From: Methylobacterium longum
Lineage (GTDB): Bacteria; Pseudomonadota; Alphaproteobacteria; Rhizobiales; Beijerinckiaceae
Direction: 5' to 3'
Length of the DNA stretch: 64,000 nucleotides
Assembly (NCBI RefSeq): GCF_022179385.1
Contig: NZ_BPQS01000021.1
Coordinates: 38,609 to 102,608, forward strand
The number at the start of each line of letters is the position of its first letter. Position 1 is the first letter of the stretch. Below the pieces are notes generated by a model. It saw nothing but the letters and a program-made list of their open reading frames with translations. It made no database searches and was not told where the DNA came from. The position numbers were made by a program, and so were the translations under genes. Of this stretch, positions 20,211 through 29,264 are shown piece after piece.

Positions 20211-22391
20211 GTGCGCGCCACCGACGCGGCCGCCGGGCTCCGCCTGCCCCCGGCGCAGCTCGCCGGCCCCTTGAGCGGCCGGGGCGCCCTGCCGGTCCGG
20301 GCGGGCGCCGACGGGTTGCGCGTCGACCTTCCCGGGCTCGCGGGACGCTGGGTCGAGATCGTCCTGTTCAACGATCCCGCCGACGGCCGGGACGCCAATC
20401 CCGACCTCAGCCTCGTTGGGCCGGACGGACGCCCGGGGGCGCTGCTGCCCCAGGAGGCACGGGGCGCGGGCGCCTTCGCGTGGATCGGCCGCCTGCCGGA
20501 GGGCACCGCGGCGCTGCGCGTGGCCGATCCGTCCCGGCAGGTCCCCGCCCGGCTGCGCCGGATCGCGGTGCGCCGCCTCGCCCGACCGGTCCTCGCCCTG
20601 CGCGGACTCCTGCGCGAGCCCGCACTGACCGCCCAGGCCCTCGGCTGGCGCATCCTCGGCAAGAAGGTCCGGGCCCGGGGCTTCCTCGGCCGGGCCCTGC
20701 GCCACCGGCGCGTGACCGGCTACGAGGCATGGATCGGCACGAACGCGCTCCGCCGCCCGGAGCGGGACGGGATCGCCGCCGAGATCGCCGCCTGGCCCGA
20801 TCCGCCTCTGATCTCCGTGCTGATGCCGGTCCACGATCCCGACCCGAAGGTGCTCAGGGCCGCCCTCGCGTCGCTCAGGGCGCAGCTCTACCCCCATTGG
20901 GAGCTCTGCGTCGTCGACGACGCCTCCACGCGGCCCGCGATCCCGAGGATCCTCTCCGAGGCGGCCGCGGACGATCCGCGCATCCGCGTCCTCACCCGAG
21001 CTGAGAACGGTCACATCGCCCGGGCGACCAACGACGCGCTGGGGCAGGCTCGCGGCGTCCTCTGCGCCTTCATGGACCACGACGACGCGCTGACCGAGGA
21101 TGCCCTCTACGAGGTCGCCCGGGCGCTCCGGCGCGACCCGGACCTCGTGCTGATCTACAGCGACGAGGACAAGATCGACGGGCGCGGGCGCCGGTTCGAC
21201 CCGCATTTCAAGGCGGGTTTCGATCGGGAACTGCTCTACGCGCAGAACTACATCAATCACCTCACGGTGGTGCGCACCGCGGCCTTGCGCGCCGTCGGCG
21301 GGTTGCGCCCGGGCTTCGAGGGCAGCCAGGACCACGACCTGCTGCTGCGCCTGACCGCCGGGCTCGACCCGGCGCGCATCCGCCACATCCCGCGGGTGCT
21401 CTACCATTGGCGGGCTGCCCAGGGCTCCGGCACCTTCTCGGACCGGTCGCTGGCCAGGGCCGAGACCGCGCGGCTGCGCGCGCTGGCGGAGGTCGCCGCG
21501 GCCTTCGGCGGTCGGGCCGAGCGCGGTCCCGGCGGCTTCAACCGCCTGATCCGGCCCCTGCCTGAGCCGCCCCCCCGGGTCTCGGTGATCATCCCCACCC
21601 GGGATCGGGCCGAACTCCTGGCGGTGACCCTCGACGGGCTGCTCGAGGCCACGGCCTATCCCGACATCGAGGTGGTGATCGTCGACAACGACAGCCGCGA
21701 GCCCGAGACCGCCGCCCTGTTCGCCCGCTACCGGGACGATCCGCGGGTACGCGTCGTCGAGGTGCCCGGCGCCTTCAATTTCTCCGATCTCTCGAACCGG
21801 GGGGCCGCGGCGGCGACCGGGCCGGTGCTCCTGTTCCTCAACAACGACATCGAGGTGCTGGAACCCGCATGGCTCACCGAGCTGGTCCGCCAGGCGGTGC
21901 GGCCGGAGGTCGGCGCCGTCGGGGCCAAGCTCCTCTACCCGGACCGGACCATCCAGCACGGCGGCATCGTGCTGGGGATCGGCGGGGTCGCCGGGCACAG
22001 CCATCTCGGCGTCGCAGATACGGATCCGGGCTATTTCTGCCGCATGGTGATCGCCCACGAGGTCTCGGCGGTGACGGGGGCGTGCCTCGCCATGCGGGCG
22101 GACGTGTTCGCGCAGGTCGGCGGCTTCGACGCGGTCGACCTGAAGGTCGCCTTCAACGATGTCGACCTCTGCCTGAAGATCCGCCGGGCGGGCTACCGGA
22201 TCGTCTGGACGCCGTTCGCCACGCTGATCCATCACGAGTCGAAGAGCCGCGGCGCGGAGGACACCCCCGAGAAGCAGAAGCGCTTCGAGGGTGAGGTGCT
22301 CACCATGCTGGACCGTTGGGGTCCGGAATTGCGGGCAGATCCCTATTACAACATCAACCTGTCGCGGAATTCGGCCCATTACCGGGTGTGA
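20211..22391 (+). CDS. Glycosyltransferase with two family-2 (GT-A) domains
   Basis: A 726-residue protein. Residues 1-190 form a beta-rich N-terminal region. Two GT2 domains follow, at about 200-420 ('ISVLMPVHDP', 'CVVDDAS', 'FMDHDDALTEDAL') and about 455-690 ('VSVIIPTRDRAELL', 'VIVDNDSRE', 'LFLNNDIEVLEPAWL'). The Asp-x-Asp-like motifs that bind the metal and nucleotide-sugar are present in both. The C-terminal part ('VTGACLAMRADVFAQVGGFD') is typical of rhamnosyl-type transferases for O-antigen or capsule. The GTG start at 20211 has GGAG 6 bases upstream inside the preceding gene. The acceptor and sugar are not predictable. Confidence 0.9.
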   Translation: MRATDAAAGLRLPPAQLAGPLSGRGALPVRAGADGLRVDLPGLAGRWVEIVLFNDPADGRDANPDLSLVGPDGRPGALLPQEARGAGAFAWIGRLPEGTAALRVADPSRQVPARLRRIAVRRLARPVLALRGLLREPALTAQALGWRILGKKVRARGFLGRALRHRRVTGYEAWIGTNALRRPERDGIAAEIAAWPDPPLISVLMPVHDPDPKVLRAALASLRAQLYPHWELCVVDDASTRPAIPRILSEAAADDPRIRVLTRAENGHIARATNDALGQARGVLCAFMDHDDALTEDALYEVARALRRDPDLVLIYSDEDKIDGRGRRFDPHFKAGFDRELLYAQNYINHLTVVRTAALRAVGGLRPGFEGSQDHDLLLRLTAGLDPARIRHIPRVLYHWRAAQGSGTFSDRSLARAETARLRALAEVAAAFGGRAERGPGGFNRLIRPLPEPPPRVSVIIPTRDRAELLAVTLDGLLEATAYPDIEVVIVDNDSREPETAALFARYRDDPRVRVVEVPGAFNFSDLSNRGAAAATGPVLLFLNNDIEVLEPAWLTELVRQAVRPEVGAVGAKLLYPDRTIQHGGIVLGIGGVAGHSHLGVADTDPGYFCRMVIAHEVSAVTGACLAMRADVFAQVGGFDAVDLKVAFNDVDLCLKIRRAGYRIVWTPFATLIHHESKSRGAEDTPEKQKRFEGEVLTMLDRWGPELRADPYYNINLSRNSAHYRV

Positions 22392-22561
22392 CCGGCGCGC
22401 GGCCTGCCGCACCGTGGGCTGGACTGCGACCACGCGTTGCCATGCGTGCGTCAGTGGGTGAACTTGCGTCCGGAGCCGGTTGCGATACCTCTGGACATGC
22501 CGCAAGAGGCGGTTCCGGCCAAGGCGTCCCGGCGGGCGCACGGCGAGGGCGACAACCAGAG

Positions 22562-23893
22562 ATGAGTGCGAACACCCCAACGGTCACGGGCCTCGAGCGC
22601 GACGCGCAGCAGGCGATGGGAGACCACAAGGTCCACCCGAACGAGATCGCCATCGGCGTGGTGATCGGGCGCGCGTCCGAGTACTTCGACTTTTTCGTGT
22701 TCGGCATCGCCTGCGTGCTGGTCTTCCCGAAGGTGTTCTTTCCCTTCGTCGACCCGCTCAAGGGCACGCTCTACGCCTTCGCGATCTTCGCCCTTGCGTT
22801 CATCGCCCGGCCGCTCGGCACCGTGATCTTCATGGCGATCGACCGCCGCCACGGACGCAGCGTCAAGCTCACCACCGCCCTGTTCCTGCTCGGCGCCTCC
22901 ACGGCGGCCGTCAGCTTCCTGCCGCGCTACGACAGCATCGGCATCTCGGCCGTCTACATCCTGGCGGGCTTCCGCGTGCTGCAGGGCCTCGCGCTGGGTG
23001 GCGCCTGGGACGGGCTCGCCTCGCTGCTCGCCATGAACGCGCCGCGGGAGCGGCGCGGATGGTACGCGATGATCCCGCAGCTCGGCGCGCCGCTGGGCTT
23101 CATGGTGGCGAGCGCCCTGTTCGCGTTCTTCATCGTCAACCTCGACGAGGCCGACTTCATCGACTGGGGCTGGCGCTTCCCGTTCTACTGCGCCTTCACC
23201 ATCAACGTGGTCGCCCTGTTCGCCCGGCTGCGCCTCGTCGCCACCGACGAGTTCGCCCGGATGATGGATCTCGACCGGCTGCGCCCGGTCCCCGCCCTGG
23301 AACTGTTCCGCCACCACGCGGGCGACGTGATCCGCGGCGCCTTCGTGCCGCTGGCCGCCTTCGCGCTGTTCCACCTCGTGACGATCTTCCCGATCGCGTG
23401 GCTGGCGCTGAACAGCACCACCCGCTCGCCCGGCGAGTTCCTGATCGTGCAGTTCTCCGGCGCCATCGTGTGCGCCGGCGCGGTGGCGGCCTCGGGGCTG
23501 ATCGCCGACCAGATCGGCCGCCGCAACTGCCTGATCATGAGCGCCTCGCTAATCGGCTTCTTCGCCGTCGGCAGCATCATCGCGCCGCTCCTGTTCGGCG
23601 AGAGCGCCATCGGCCAGACCATCTACGTCACGATCGGCTTCATGCTGCTCGGGTTCGCCTACGGCCAGACCGCGGGCGCGGTGACTGCCCGCCTGGGCAA
23701 CCGCTACCGCTACACCGGCGCGGCGCTGACCTCGGACTTCGCGTGGCTCATCGGCGCCGGCTTCGCGCCCCTGGTCGCGCTGTTCCTGTCCCAGCGCTAC
23801 GGGCTGGCGATGATCGGGGTCTACCTCCTGTCGGGGGCGGTCTGCACCCTCGCGGCCCTGTATTTCGACCGTTCGGAAATGCGCCAGATGTAG
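22562..23893 (+). CDS. MFS transporter (metabolite:H+ symporter type)
   Basis: A 443-residue inner-membrane protein with about twelve hydrophobic segments. 'SEYFDFFVFG' near residue 43 is the first-helix signature of the MHS/ProP-like subfamily, normally proton-coupled importers of carboxylates or zwitterions. 'DRRHGRSVKLTTALFLLGAS' is the loop 2-3 MFS motif. 'VLQGLALGGAWDGLASLLA' corresponds to the helix 5 region. The ATG at 22562 is taken; a longer frame from 22316 overlaps the glycosyltransferase. A strong hairpin follows the stop, so it is probably not in the cyo transcript downstream. The substrate is unknown. Confidence 0.85.
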   Translation: MSANTPTVTGLERDAQQAMGDHKVHPNEIAIGVVIGRASEYFDFFVFGIACVLVFPKVFFPFVDPLKGTLYAFAIFALAFIARPLGTVIFMAIDRRHGRSVKLTTALFLLGASTAAVSFLPRYDSIGISAVYILAGFRVLQGLALGGAWDGLASLLAMNAPRERRGWYAMIPQLGAPLGFMVASALFAFFIVNLDEADFIDWGWRFPFYCAFTINVVALFARLRLVATDEFARMMDLDRLRPVPALELFRHHAGDVIRGAFVPLAAFALFHLVTIFPIAWLALNSTTRSPGEFLIVQFSGAIVCAGAVAASGLIADQIGRRNCLIMSASLIGFFAVGSIIAPLLFGESAIGQTIYVTIGFMLLGFAYGQTAGAVTARLGNRYRYTGAALTSDFAWLIGAGFAPLVALFLSQRYGLAMIGVYLLSGAVCTLAALYFDRSEMRQM

Positions 23894-23897
23894 TCGG

Positions 23898-23920
23898 GCG
23901 CGGCGCGGGCTGCGCCGCGC
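23898..23920 (+). terminator. Hairpin after the MFS gene
   Basis: A 9-base perfect stem (GCGCGGCGC, 23898-23906; GCGCCGCGC, 23912-23920) with a 5-base loop begins 4 bases past the stop codon. There is no T-tract. It probably separates the transporter from the oxidase operon. Confidence 0.5.
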
Positions 23921-24001
23921 GCGCCGGGCTGACAGGAACGCCGCCTCGCGCGGCACGGCAGAAGCGCCGCGGCAGCGGCATGGGAAAACGAGACGCGTGC
24001 T

Positions 24002-25231
24002 GTGACCTCTTCGACCGATCGACCGGACAGGACCGACACCGCACGCCCCCGGAGCAATCGCGGGCGGCGCCTCCTGCCGCTCCTCGCCCTGCCGCTGCTG
24101 ACGCTGCTGGGCGGTTGCAACTTCGTGGTCATGCATCCGGCCGGCTACGTGGCCGAGCAGCAGCGCAACCTCGTGCTGGCCGCGACCGGGCTGATGCTCC
24201 TGATCATCGTGCCCGTCATCGCCTTCACGCTGATCTTCGCGTGGCGCTACCGGGCCAGCAACGAGGATGCGGTCTACGACCCCGAATGGCATCACTCGAC
24301 GCAGCTCGAGGTGCTGATCTGGACGGCGCCGCTGATGATCATCATCGCGCTGGGCGCGCTGACGTGGATCGGGACCCACACCCTCGATCCGTTCCGGCCG
24401 CTGAGCAAGATCGACACGAAGCGCGACGTCCCGGCCGGCACCGTGCCGCTGGAGGTCGAGGCCATCGCCATGGATTGGAAGTGGCTGTTCCTCTACCCGC
24501 AATACGGGATCGCCACGGTCAACGAGCTCGCCGCGCCGGTGGACCGGCCGATCCGCTTCAAGATCACCGCCACCGACGTGATGAACACGTTCTACGTGCC
24601 GACGCTCGCCGGCATGGTCTACGCGATGCCCGGCATGCAGACGCAGCTCCACGCGGTGGTCAACCGCGAGGGCGCCTCCGAGGGCCGCTCCGCGCATTAC
24701 AGCGGTGCCGGCTTCTCCAACATGTTCTTCAAGTTCCACGGCCTGACCAACGACAAGTTCGAGCAGTGGATCGCCAAGGCCAAGGCCGAGGGCGGAGAAC
24801 TGAGCCAGGAGGCCTACCTCAAGCTCGAGGAGCCGAGCGAGGCCGAGCCGGCCCGCTACTACAAGTCCTACATGCAGGGCCTGTACGACCGGATCATCGG
24901 CATGTGCCCCCGGCCCGACCAGATGTGCGTCGGCGAGATGGTGAAGATCGACGCCAAGGGCGGCGCCTCCGGGGCGGAGGCCGAGGCGAACTACAAGCGG
25001 CTGCAATACGACAACCGCCTCGCCGAGCGCGGCGTCGAGGGGCCGGGCGCCACGGCGCCGGCTTCCGAAACCGGTCCGCACGGCCAGACGCAGCCCCAGG
25101 GCATGAGGCCGCGGCCCGACATGGGCAACCCGGATGTCCGGGAGCAGAAGTCGCCTGACAGCCAGGGCAAGGGCTCCGGCGAGGGCCAGAGCGAGGGCGG
25201 CCAGATCGCGCCCAAGCAGCTGAATCAGTAA
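24002..25231 (+). CDS. cyoA: Cytochrome bo3 ubiquinol oxidase subunit II
   Basis: Subunit II of the proton-pumping quinol oxidase, in the inner membrane with its cupredoxin domain in the periplasm. The 409-residue precursor has a lipoprotein signal ending in lipobox 'LLGGC' (Cys39). Two transmembrane helices follow (about 58-82 and 103-125), then a cupredoxin domain ('IAMDWKWLFLYPQYGIATVN'). The CuA ligands of cytochrome c oxidases are absent, as in quinol oxidases. The C-terminus from about residue 350 is a long Gly/Gln/Pro-rich tail, longer than in E. coli CyoA. The start is GTG 24002 with a poor ribosome-binding site. It is first in cyoABCD. Confidence 0.94.
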   Translation: MTSSTDRPDRTDTARPRSNRGRRLLPLLALPLLTLLGGCNFVVMHPAGYVAEQQRNLVLAATGLMLLIIVPVIAFTLIFAWRYRASNEDAVYDPEWHHSTQLEVLIWTAPLMIIIALGALTWIGTHTLDPFRPLSKIDTKRDVPAGTVPLEVEAIAMDWKWLFLYPQYGIATVNELAAPVDRPIRFKITATDVMNTFYVPTLAGMVYAMPGMQTQLHAVVNREGASEGRSAHYSGAGFSNMFFKFHGLTNDKFEQWIAKAKAEGGELSQEAYLKLEEPSEAEPARYYKSYMQGLYDRIIGMCPRPDQMCVGEMVKIDAKGGASGAEAEANYKRLQYDNRLAERGVEGPGATAPASETGPHGQTQPQGMRPRPDMGNPDVREQKSPDSQGKGSGEGQSEGGQIAPKQLNQ

Positions 25232-25233
25232 AG

Positions 25234-25252
25234 CCGCTCTTCATGAGAGCGG
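25234..25252 (+). promoter_or_regulatory. Intercistronic hairpin between cyoA and cyoB
   Basis: CCGCTCT (25234-25240) pairs with AGAGCGG (25246-25252), a 7-base stem with 5-base loop, 3 bases after the cyoA stop and about 55 bases before cyoB. No T-tract follows. It may stabilise mRNA ends or attenuate; position is the only evidence. Confidence 0.35.
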
Positions 25253-25306
25253 AAATCAAGCACAAGACCGGCGGTCGCCGTCGAACCCACTGAACGGGCC
25301 GATCCC

Positions 25307-27307
25307 ATGTTCGCAAATATGGACTTGCAGCAGCTTCTGTTCGGACGCTTCACGATCGAGCAGATCCCCTATCACGAGCCGATCCTGCAGGCGACGTTCG
25401 CCGGGGTCGCCGTGGTCGGGCTCACCGTGCTCGGCGTCATCACCTACTACCGCTTCTGGGGGCCGATGTGGCGTGACTGGATCACGTCGATCGACCACAA
25501 GAAGATCGGCATCATGTACTGCATCTTCGCGATGGTCATGCTGCTGCGCGGCTTCGCCGACGCGATCCTGATGCGCTCGCAGCAGGCGGTGGCGTTCGGT
25601 TCGGAGCAGGGCTTCCTGCCGCCGCACCACTACGACCAGATCTTCACCGCCCACGGCATGATCATGATCTTCTTCGTGGCGATGCCGTTCGTCACGGGGC
25701 TCATGAACTTCGCCGTGCCGCTGCAGATCGGCGCCCGCGACGTCGCCTTCCCGTTCCTCAACAACTTCAGCTTCTGGATGACGGTGGCCGGCGGCATGCT
25801 GGTGATGGTCTCGCTGTTCGTCGGCGAGTTCTCCCGGGCCACTTGGCTCGCCTACCCGCCCCTGTCCGGGGCGGCGATGAGCCCCGGCGTCGGCGTCGAC
25901 TACTACATCTGGGCGCTGCAGATCGCCGGCATCGGGACGCTGCTCTCGGGCATCAACCTGATCGCCACCATCGTGAAGATGCGGGCGCCCGGCATGACCA
26001 TGATGAAGCTGCCGATCTTCGTCTGGTCGTCGCTGTGCACCAACATCCTGATCGTGGCCGCCTTCCCGATCCTCACGGCCGTTCTCGCGATGCTGTCGCT
26101 CGACCGCTACGTCGGCACGCACTTCTTCACGAACGACCTCGGCGGCAACGCCATGCTGTACTTCAACCTGATCTGGATCTGGGGTCACCCGGAGGTCTAC
26201 ATCCTGATCCTGCCGGCCTTCGGCGTGTTCTCGGAGATCACCTCGACCTTCTGCGGCAAGCGCCTGTTCGGCTACACCTCGATGGTCTACGCGCTGGTGG
26301 TGATCACCATCCTCGCCTACCTCGTGTGGCTGCACCACTTCTTCACGATGGGCTCGGGCGCGGACGTGAACTCGTTCTTCGGGATCACGACCATGATCAT
26401 CTCGATCCCGACCGGCGCGAAGATCTTCAACTGGATGTTCACGATGTACCGGGGCCGGATCCGGTTCGAGGTGCCGATGCTCTGGGTGGTGGCGTTCATC
26501 GTCACCTTCGTGATCGGCGGCATGACCGGCGTGCTGCTCGCGGTGCCCCCGGCCGACTTCGTGCTGCACAACTCGCTGTTCCTGATCGCCCACTTCCACA
26601 ACGTGATCATCGGCGGCGTGCTGTTCGGGATGTTCGCCGGCGTGACCTTCTGGTTCCCCAAAGCCTTCGGGTTCAAGCTCGACGAGTTCTGGGGGAAGAT
26701 GGCCCTCGGGTTCTGGGTCACCGGGTTCTACGTCGCCTTCATGCCGCTCTACGTGCTCGGCCTGATGGGCGTGACCCGGCGCATGCAGCACTTCGACGAC
26801 CCCTCGCTGCAGATCTGGTTCGTCATCGCGGCCATCGGCGCCGCGCTCATCGCCTGCGGCATCGCCTCGCAGATCGTCATGTTCGTGGTCTCGATCCGCA
26901 ACCGCGACAAGCTGCGCGACCTGACCGGCGACCCGTGGGGCGGGCGGACGCTGGAATGGTCCACCTCCTCGCCGCCGCCGGACTACAACTTCGCCTTCAC
27001 GCCCGTCGTCCACGATTCGGACGCGTGGTGGGACATGAAGAACCGCGGCTTCGACCGGCCCCTCAAGGGCTACCGGCCGATCCACATGCCCAAGAACACC
27101 GCGACGGGGGCGATCCTGGCGGGCCTGAACTTCACCTTCGGCATCGCCATGATCTGGTACGTGTGGTGGCTGGCGGCGCTGACCTTCCTGGCGATCTTCG
27201 TCGTGGCGATCGCCCACACCTTTAATTACAAGCGCGACTACTACATTCCCGCAGAAGCCGTCAGTCGGACGGAAGGTCAGCGGACGCGCGAGCTGGAGAT
27301 GGCGTGA
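25307..27307 (+). CDS. cyoB: Cytochrome bo3 ubiquinol oxidase subunit I
   Basis: The 666-residue catalytic subunit that oxidises ubiquinol, reduces O2 and pumps protons, with about 15 membrane helices. Heme and copper ligands are visible: His in 'FTAHGMIM' (low-spin heme), 'WGHPEVY' (CuB His with cross-linked Tyr), 'WLHHFF' (CuB), and 'AHFHNV' (high-spin and low-spin heme). The K-channel Lys is in 'SIPTGAKIFNW', and the D-channel Asp in 'NFAVPLQIGARDVAFP'. The quinol-site residues of E. coli CyoB correspond to 'LLRGFADA' and 'PHHYDQ', which marks it as a quinol rather than cytochrome c oxidase. Second gene of the operon. Confidence 0.97.
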   Translation: MFANMDLQQLLFGRFTIEQIPYHEPILQATFAGVAVVGLTVLGVITYYRFWGPMWRDWITSIDHKKIGIMYCIFAMVMLLRGFADAILMRSQQAVAFGSEQGFLPPHHYDQIFTAHGMIMIFFVAMPFVTGLMNFAVPLQIGARDVAFPFLNNFSFWMTVAGGMLVMVSLFVGEFSRATWLAYPPLSGAAMSPGVGVDYYIWALQIAGIGTLLSGINLIATIVKMRAPGMTMMKLPIFVWSSLCTNILIVAAFPILTAVLAMLSLDRYVGTHFFTNDLGGNAMLYFNLIWIWGHPEVYILILPAFGVFSEITSTFCGKRLFGYTSMVYALVVITILAYLVWLHHFFTMGSGADVNSFFGITTMIISIPTGAKIFNWMFTMYRGRIRFEVPMLWVVAFIVTFVIGGMTGVLLAVPPADFVLHNSLFLIAHFHNVIIGGVLFGMFAGVTFWFPKAFGFKLDEFWGKMALGFWVTGFYVAFMPLYVLGLMGVTRRMQHFDDPSLQIWFVIAAIGAALIACGIASQIVMFVVSIRNRDKLRDLTGDPWGGRTLEWSTSSPPPDYNFAFTPVVHDSDAWWDMKNRGFDRPLKGYRPIHMPKNTATGAILAGLNFTFGIAMIWYVWWLAALTFLAIFVVAIAHTFNYKRDYYIPAEAVSRTEGQRTRELEMA

Positions 27308-27311
27308 TCCG

Positions 27312-27944
27312 ATGATGCACGCAGACACCGCACCCCCCGGCGCCGCGGCGCCGGTCTTCTACCAGACCGACGAGGAGGGCCATCACTCCGAGGGCTCGAC
27401 CATGCTTGGGTTCTGGCTCTACCTGATGAGCGACTGTCTCATCTTCGCGACCCTGTTCGCGACCTACGGCGTGCTCGGGCGGAGCTACGCGGCAGGGCCG
27501 ACCCCGAAGGACCTGTTCGACCTGCCGGGCATCGCGGTGAACACCGCCATGCTGCTGTTCTCGTCCATCACCTACGGCTTCGCCATGCTGGAGATGGACC
27601 GGGACCGGATCAAGCGGACGCAGGTGTGGCTCGCCATCACCGGCCTGTTCGGCGTCGCCTTCGTGGCCCTTGAGATCCGGGAGTTCGCGCACCTGTTCCA
27701 CGAGGGCGCGCCGCCCTGGCGCAGCGCCTTCCTGTCCTCGTTCTACACCCTGGTCGGGACCCACGGCCTGCACGTCTCCATGGGCATCCTGTGGCTCGTC
27801 GTGCTCATGGTTCAGGTGCGCAAGTACGGGCTGATCGTCGAGAACAAGCGCCGGCTCATGTGCCTGTCGATGTTCTGGCACTTCCTCGACTTGATCTGGA
27901 TCGGGGTCTTCACCGTCGTCTACCTGATGGGAGTGCTCGAATGA
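27312..27944 (+). CDS. cyoC: Cytochrome bo3 ubiquinol oxidase subunit III
   Basis: A 210-residue subunit with five transmembrane helices and no metal centres, a stabilising part of the bo3 oxidase. Typical residues are 'MLGFWLYLMSDCLIFATLFA' at the first helix and 'YTLVGTHGLHVSMGILWL' in the middle. The start codons ATG-ATG at 27312/27315 lie 4 bases after cyoB. The stop overlaps the cyoD start in an ATGA. Confidence 0.96.
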   Translation: MMHADTAPPGAAAPVFYQTDEEGHHSEGSTMLGFWLYLMSDCLIFATLFATYGVLGRSYAAGPTPKDLFDLPGIAVNTAMLLFSSITYGFAMLEMDRDRIKRTQVWLAITGLFGVAFVALEIREFAHLFHEGAPPWRSAFLSSFYTLVGTHGLHVSMGILWLVVLMVQVRKYGLIVENKRRLMCLSMFWHFLDLIWIGVFTVVYLMGVLE

Positions 27945-28366
27945 GCGCCGACGCGCACCACATGGCCGGTCCCGTCGGGCACGGTGGAGCCTCCGCGGGG
28001 CACGGCCACGACCCGCACGCCCAGAGCGAGGGCGGGCACGGGACCGTCCAGAGCTACATGACGGGTTTCGTTCTGTCGGTGATCCTGACGGTGATCCCGT
28101 TCTGGCTGGTGATGGGCAACGTCCTCGACAACAGCCTCGTCACCACCCTGGTCATCCTGGCGCTGGGCGGCGTCCAGATGGTGGTGCACGTCGTCTACTT
28201 CCTGCACATGAGCACGAAGTCGGAGGGCGGCTGGACCTTCATGGCCCTGATCTTCACCATCACGCTCGTGGTGATCATGCTCGCGGGGTCGGTCTGGGTG
28301 ATGTATCACCTCAACCACAACATGATGCCGATGGATGCCCACGACGTCATGAACAACGCCCGCTGA
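27941..28366 (+). CDS. cyoD: Cytochrome bo3 ubiquinol oxidase subunit IV
   Basis: A 141-residue small membrane subunit of the bo3 oxidase with three helices ('YMTGFVLSVILTVIPFWLVM', 'TLVILALGGVQMVVHVVYFL', 'FTITLVVIMLAGSVWVMYHL'). The first 35 residues form a His/Gly-rich hydrophilic extension longer than in enteric CyoD. The ATG at 27941 overlaps the cyoC stop by 4 bases, implying coupled translation. The family helps CuB binding during assembly. Confidence 0.95.
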   Translation: MSADAHHMAGPVGHGGASAGHGHDPHAQSEGGHGTVQSYMTGFVLSVILTVIPFWLVMGNVLDNSLVTTLVILALGGVQMVVHVVYFLHMSTKSEGGWTFMALIFTITLVVIMLAGSVWVMYHLNHNMMPMDAHDVMNNAR

Positions 28367-28380
28367 GCGCGCGTCCGGAG

Positions 28381-29157
28381 ATGAGACCCGCGGGGTCGGC
28401 GGGGGGCCTGGGTCTCTCCCCGGCCCCGAATTCTTTGCTGCGACGCGTCGTGTTCGGCGTCGGCGCCGGCCTCGTCTTCGTCGTCCTGGTCGGTCTCGGC
28501 ACGTGGCAGGTGGAGCGGCGCGCCTGGAAGCTCGACCTCATCGCCCGGGTCGATGCCCGGGTCCACGCACTCCCCGTTCCGGCTCCCGGCCCCGCCGAAT
28601 GGCCGCGCCTCGGCCCCGACGACGCCTACCGGCACGTCCGGCTCTCCGGTACCTTCCTGCATGATCGCGAGACGCTGGTTCAGGCGGTGACCGAGCGGGG
28701 CGGCGGCTTCTGGGTGCTGACGCCGCTGCGTCGCTCCGACGGCAGCCTCGTTTTGGTCAACCGCGGCTTCGTGCCCGGCGACCGACGGGATCCGGCGAGC
28801 CGGCAGGCCGGGGCGGTCGCGGGCGAGGCGCAGGTGACCGGGCTCCTGCGCCTGACCGAGCCCAAGGGCGCCTTCCTGCGCTCCAACGCCCCTGGCGACG
28901 ACCGCTGGTACTCCCGCGACGTGACGGCGATCGCGGCGGCCCGGGGCCTGACCGATGTCGCCCCCTACTTCGTCGATGCCGACGCGACGGCCAATCCCGG
29001 CGGCTTGCCGGTCGGCGGCCTCACGGTGATCGCTTTCCCCAACAACCACCTCGTCTACGCGATTACGTGGTACGGGCTGGCGCTGATGCTGGCGGGGGCG
29101 GTGGGGTATATCCTGCGGGCTGGACGCGCCCGGGATCCGGCGTCGGAAGGGCGCTGA
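28381..29157 (+). CDS. SURF1 family oxidase assembly protein
   Basis: A 258-residue inner-membrane protein with a helix near residues 22-42 ('VVFGVGAGLVFVVLVGLGTW'), a large periplasmic loop and a C-terminal helix ('LVYAITWYGLALMLAGAVGY'), the SURF1 topology. SURF1 proteins bind heme and aid its insertion into terminal oxidases. Family marks include 'GTWQVERRAWKLDLI', 'YRHVRLSGTFLHDRE', 'VNRGFVPGDRRDP' and 'NNHLVYAITWYGLA'. It starts 14 bases after cyoD, so it is likely the fifth gene of the operon and serves the bo3 oxidase. Confidence 0.93.
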   Translation: MRPAGSAGGLGLSPAPNSLLRRVVFGVGAGLVFVVLVGLGTWQVERRAWKLDLIARVDARVHALPVPAPGPAEWPRLGPDDAYRHVRLSGTFLHDRETLVQAVTERGGGFWVLTPLRRSDGSLVLVNRGFVPGDRRDPASRQAGAVAGEAQVTGLLRLTEPKGAFLRSNAPGDDRWYSRDVTAIAAARGLTDVAPYFVDADATANPGGLPVGGLTVIAFPNNHLVYAITWYGLALMLAGAVGYILRAGRARDPASEGR

Positions 29158-29264
29158 GCAACACCCTTCGACGCGGCCCCTGCGTGGTGCTCGACCACAG
29201 GGGAGTAGCCCGCTCCGAGGGCGTCTCTATAATGGGGTGACAAACGCCACAACGAGTCAACGCC

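Noticed and set aside
22480..25158. A frame of about 890 codons overlapping the MFS and cyoA genes
   Set aside because: It has no recognisable domains and lies in the wrong register for both genes.
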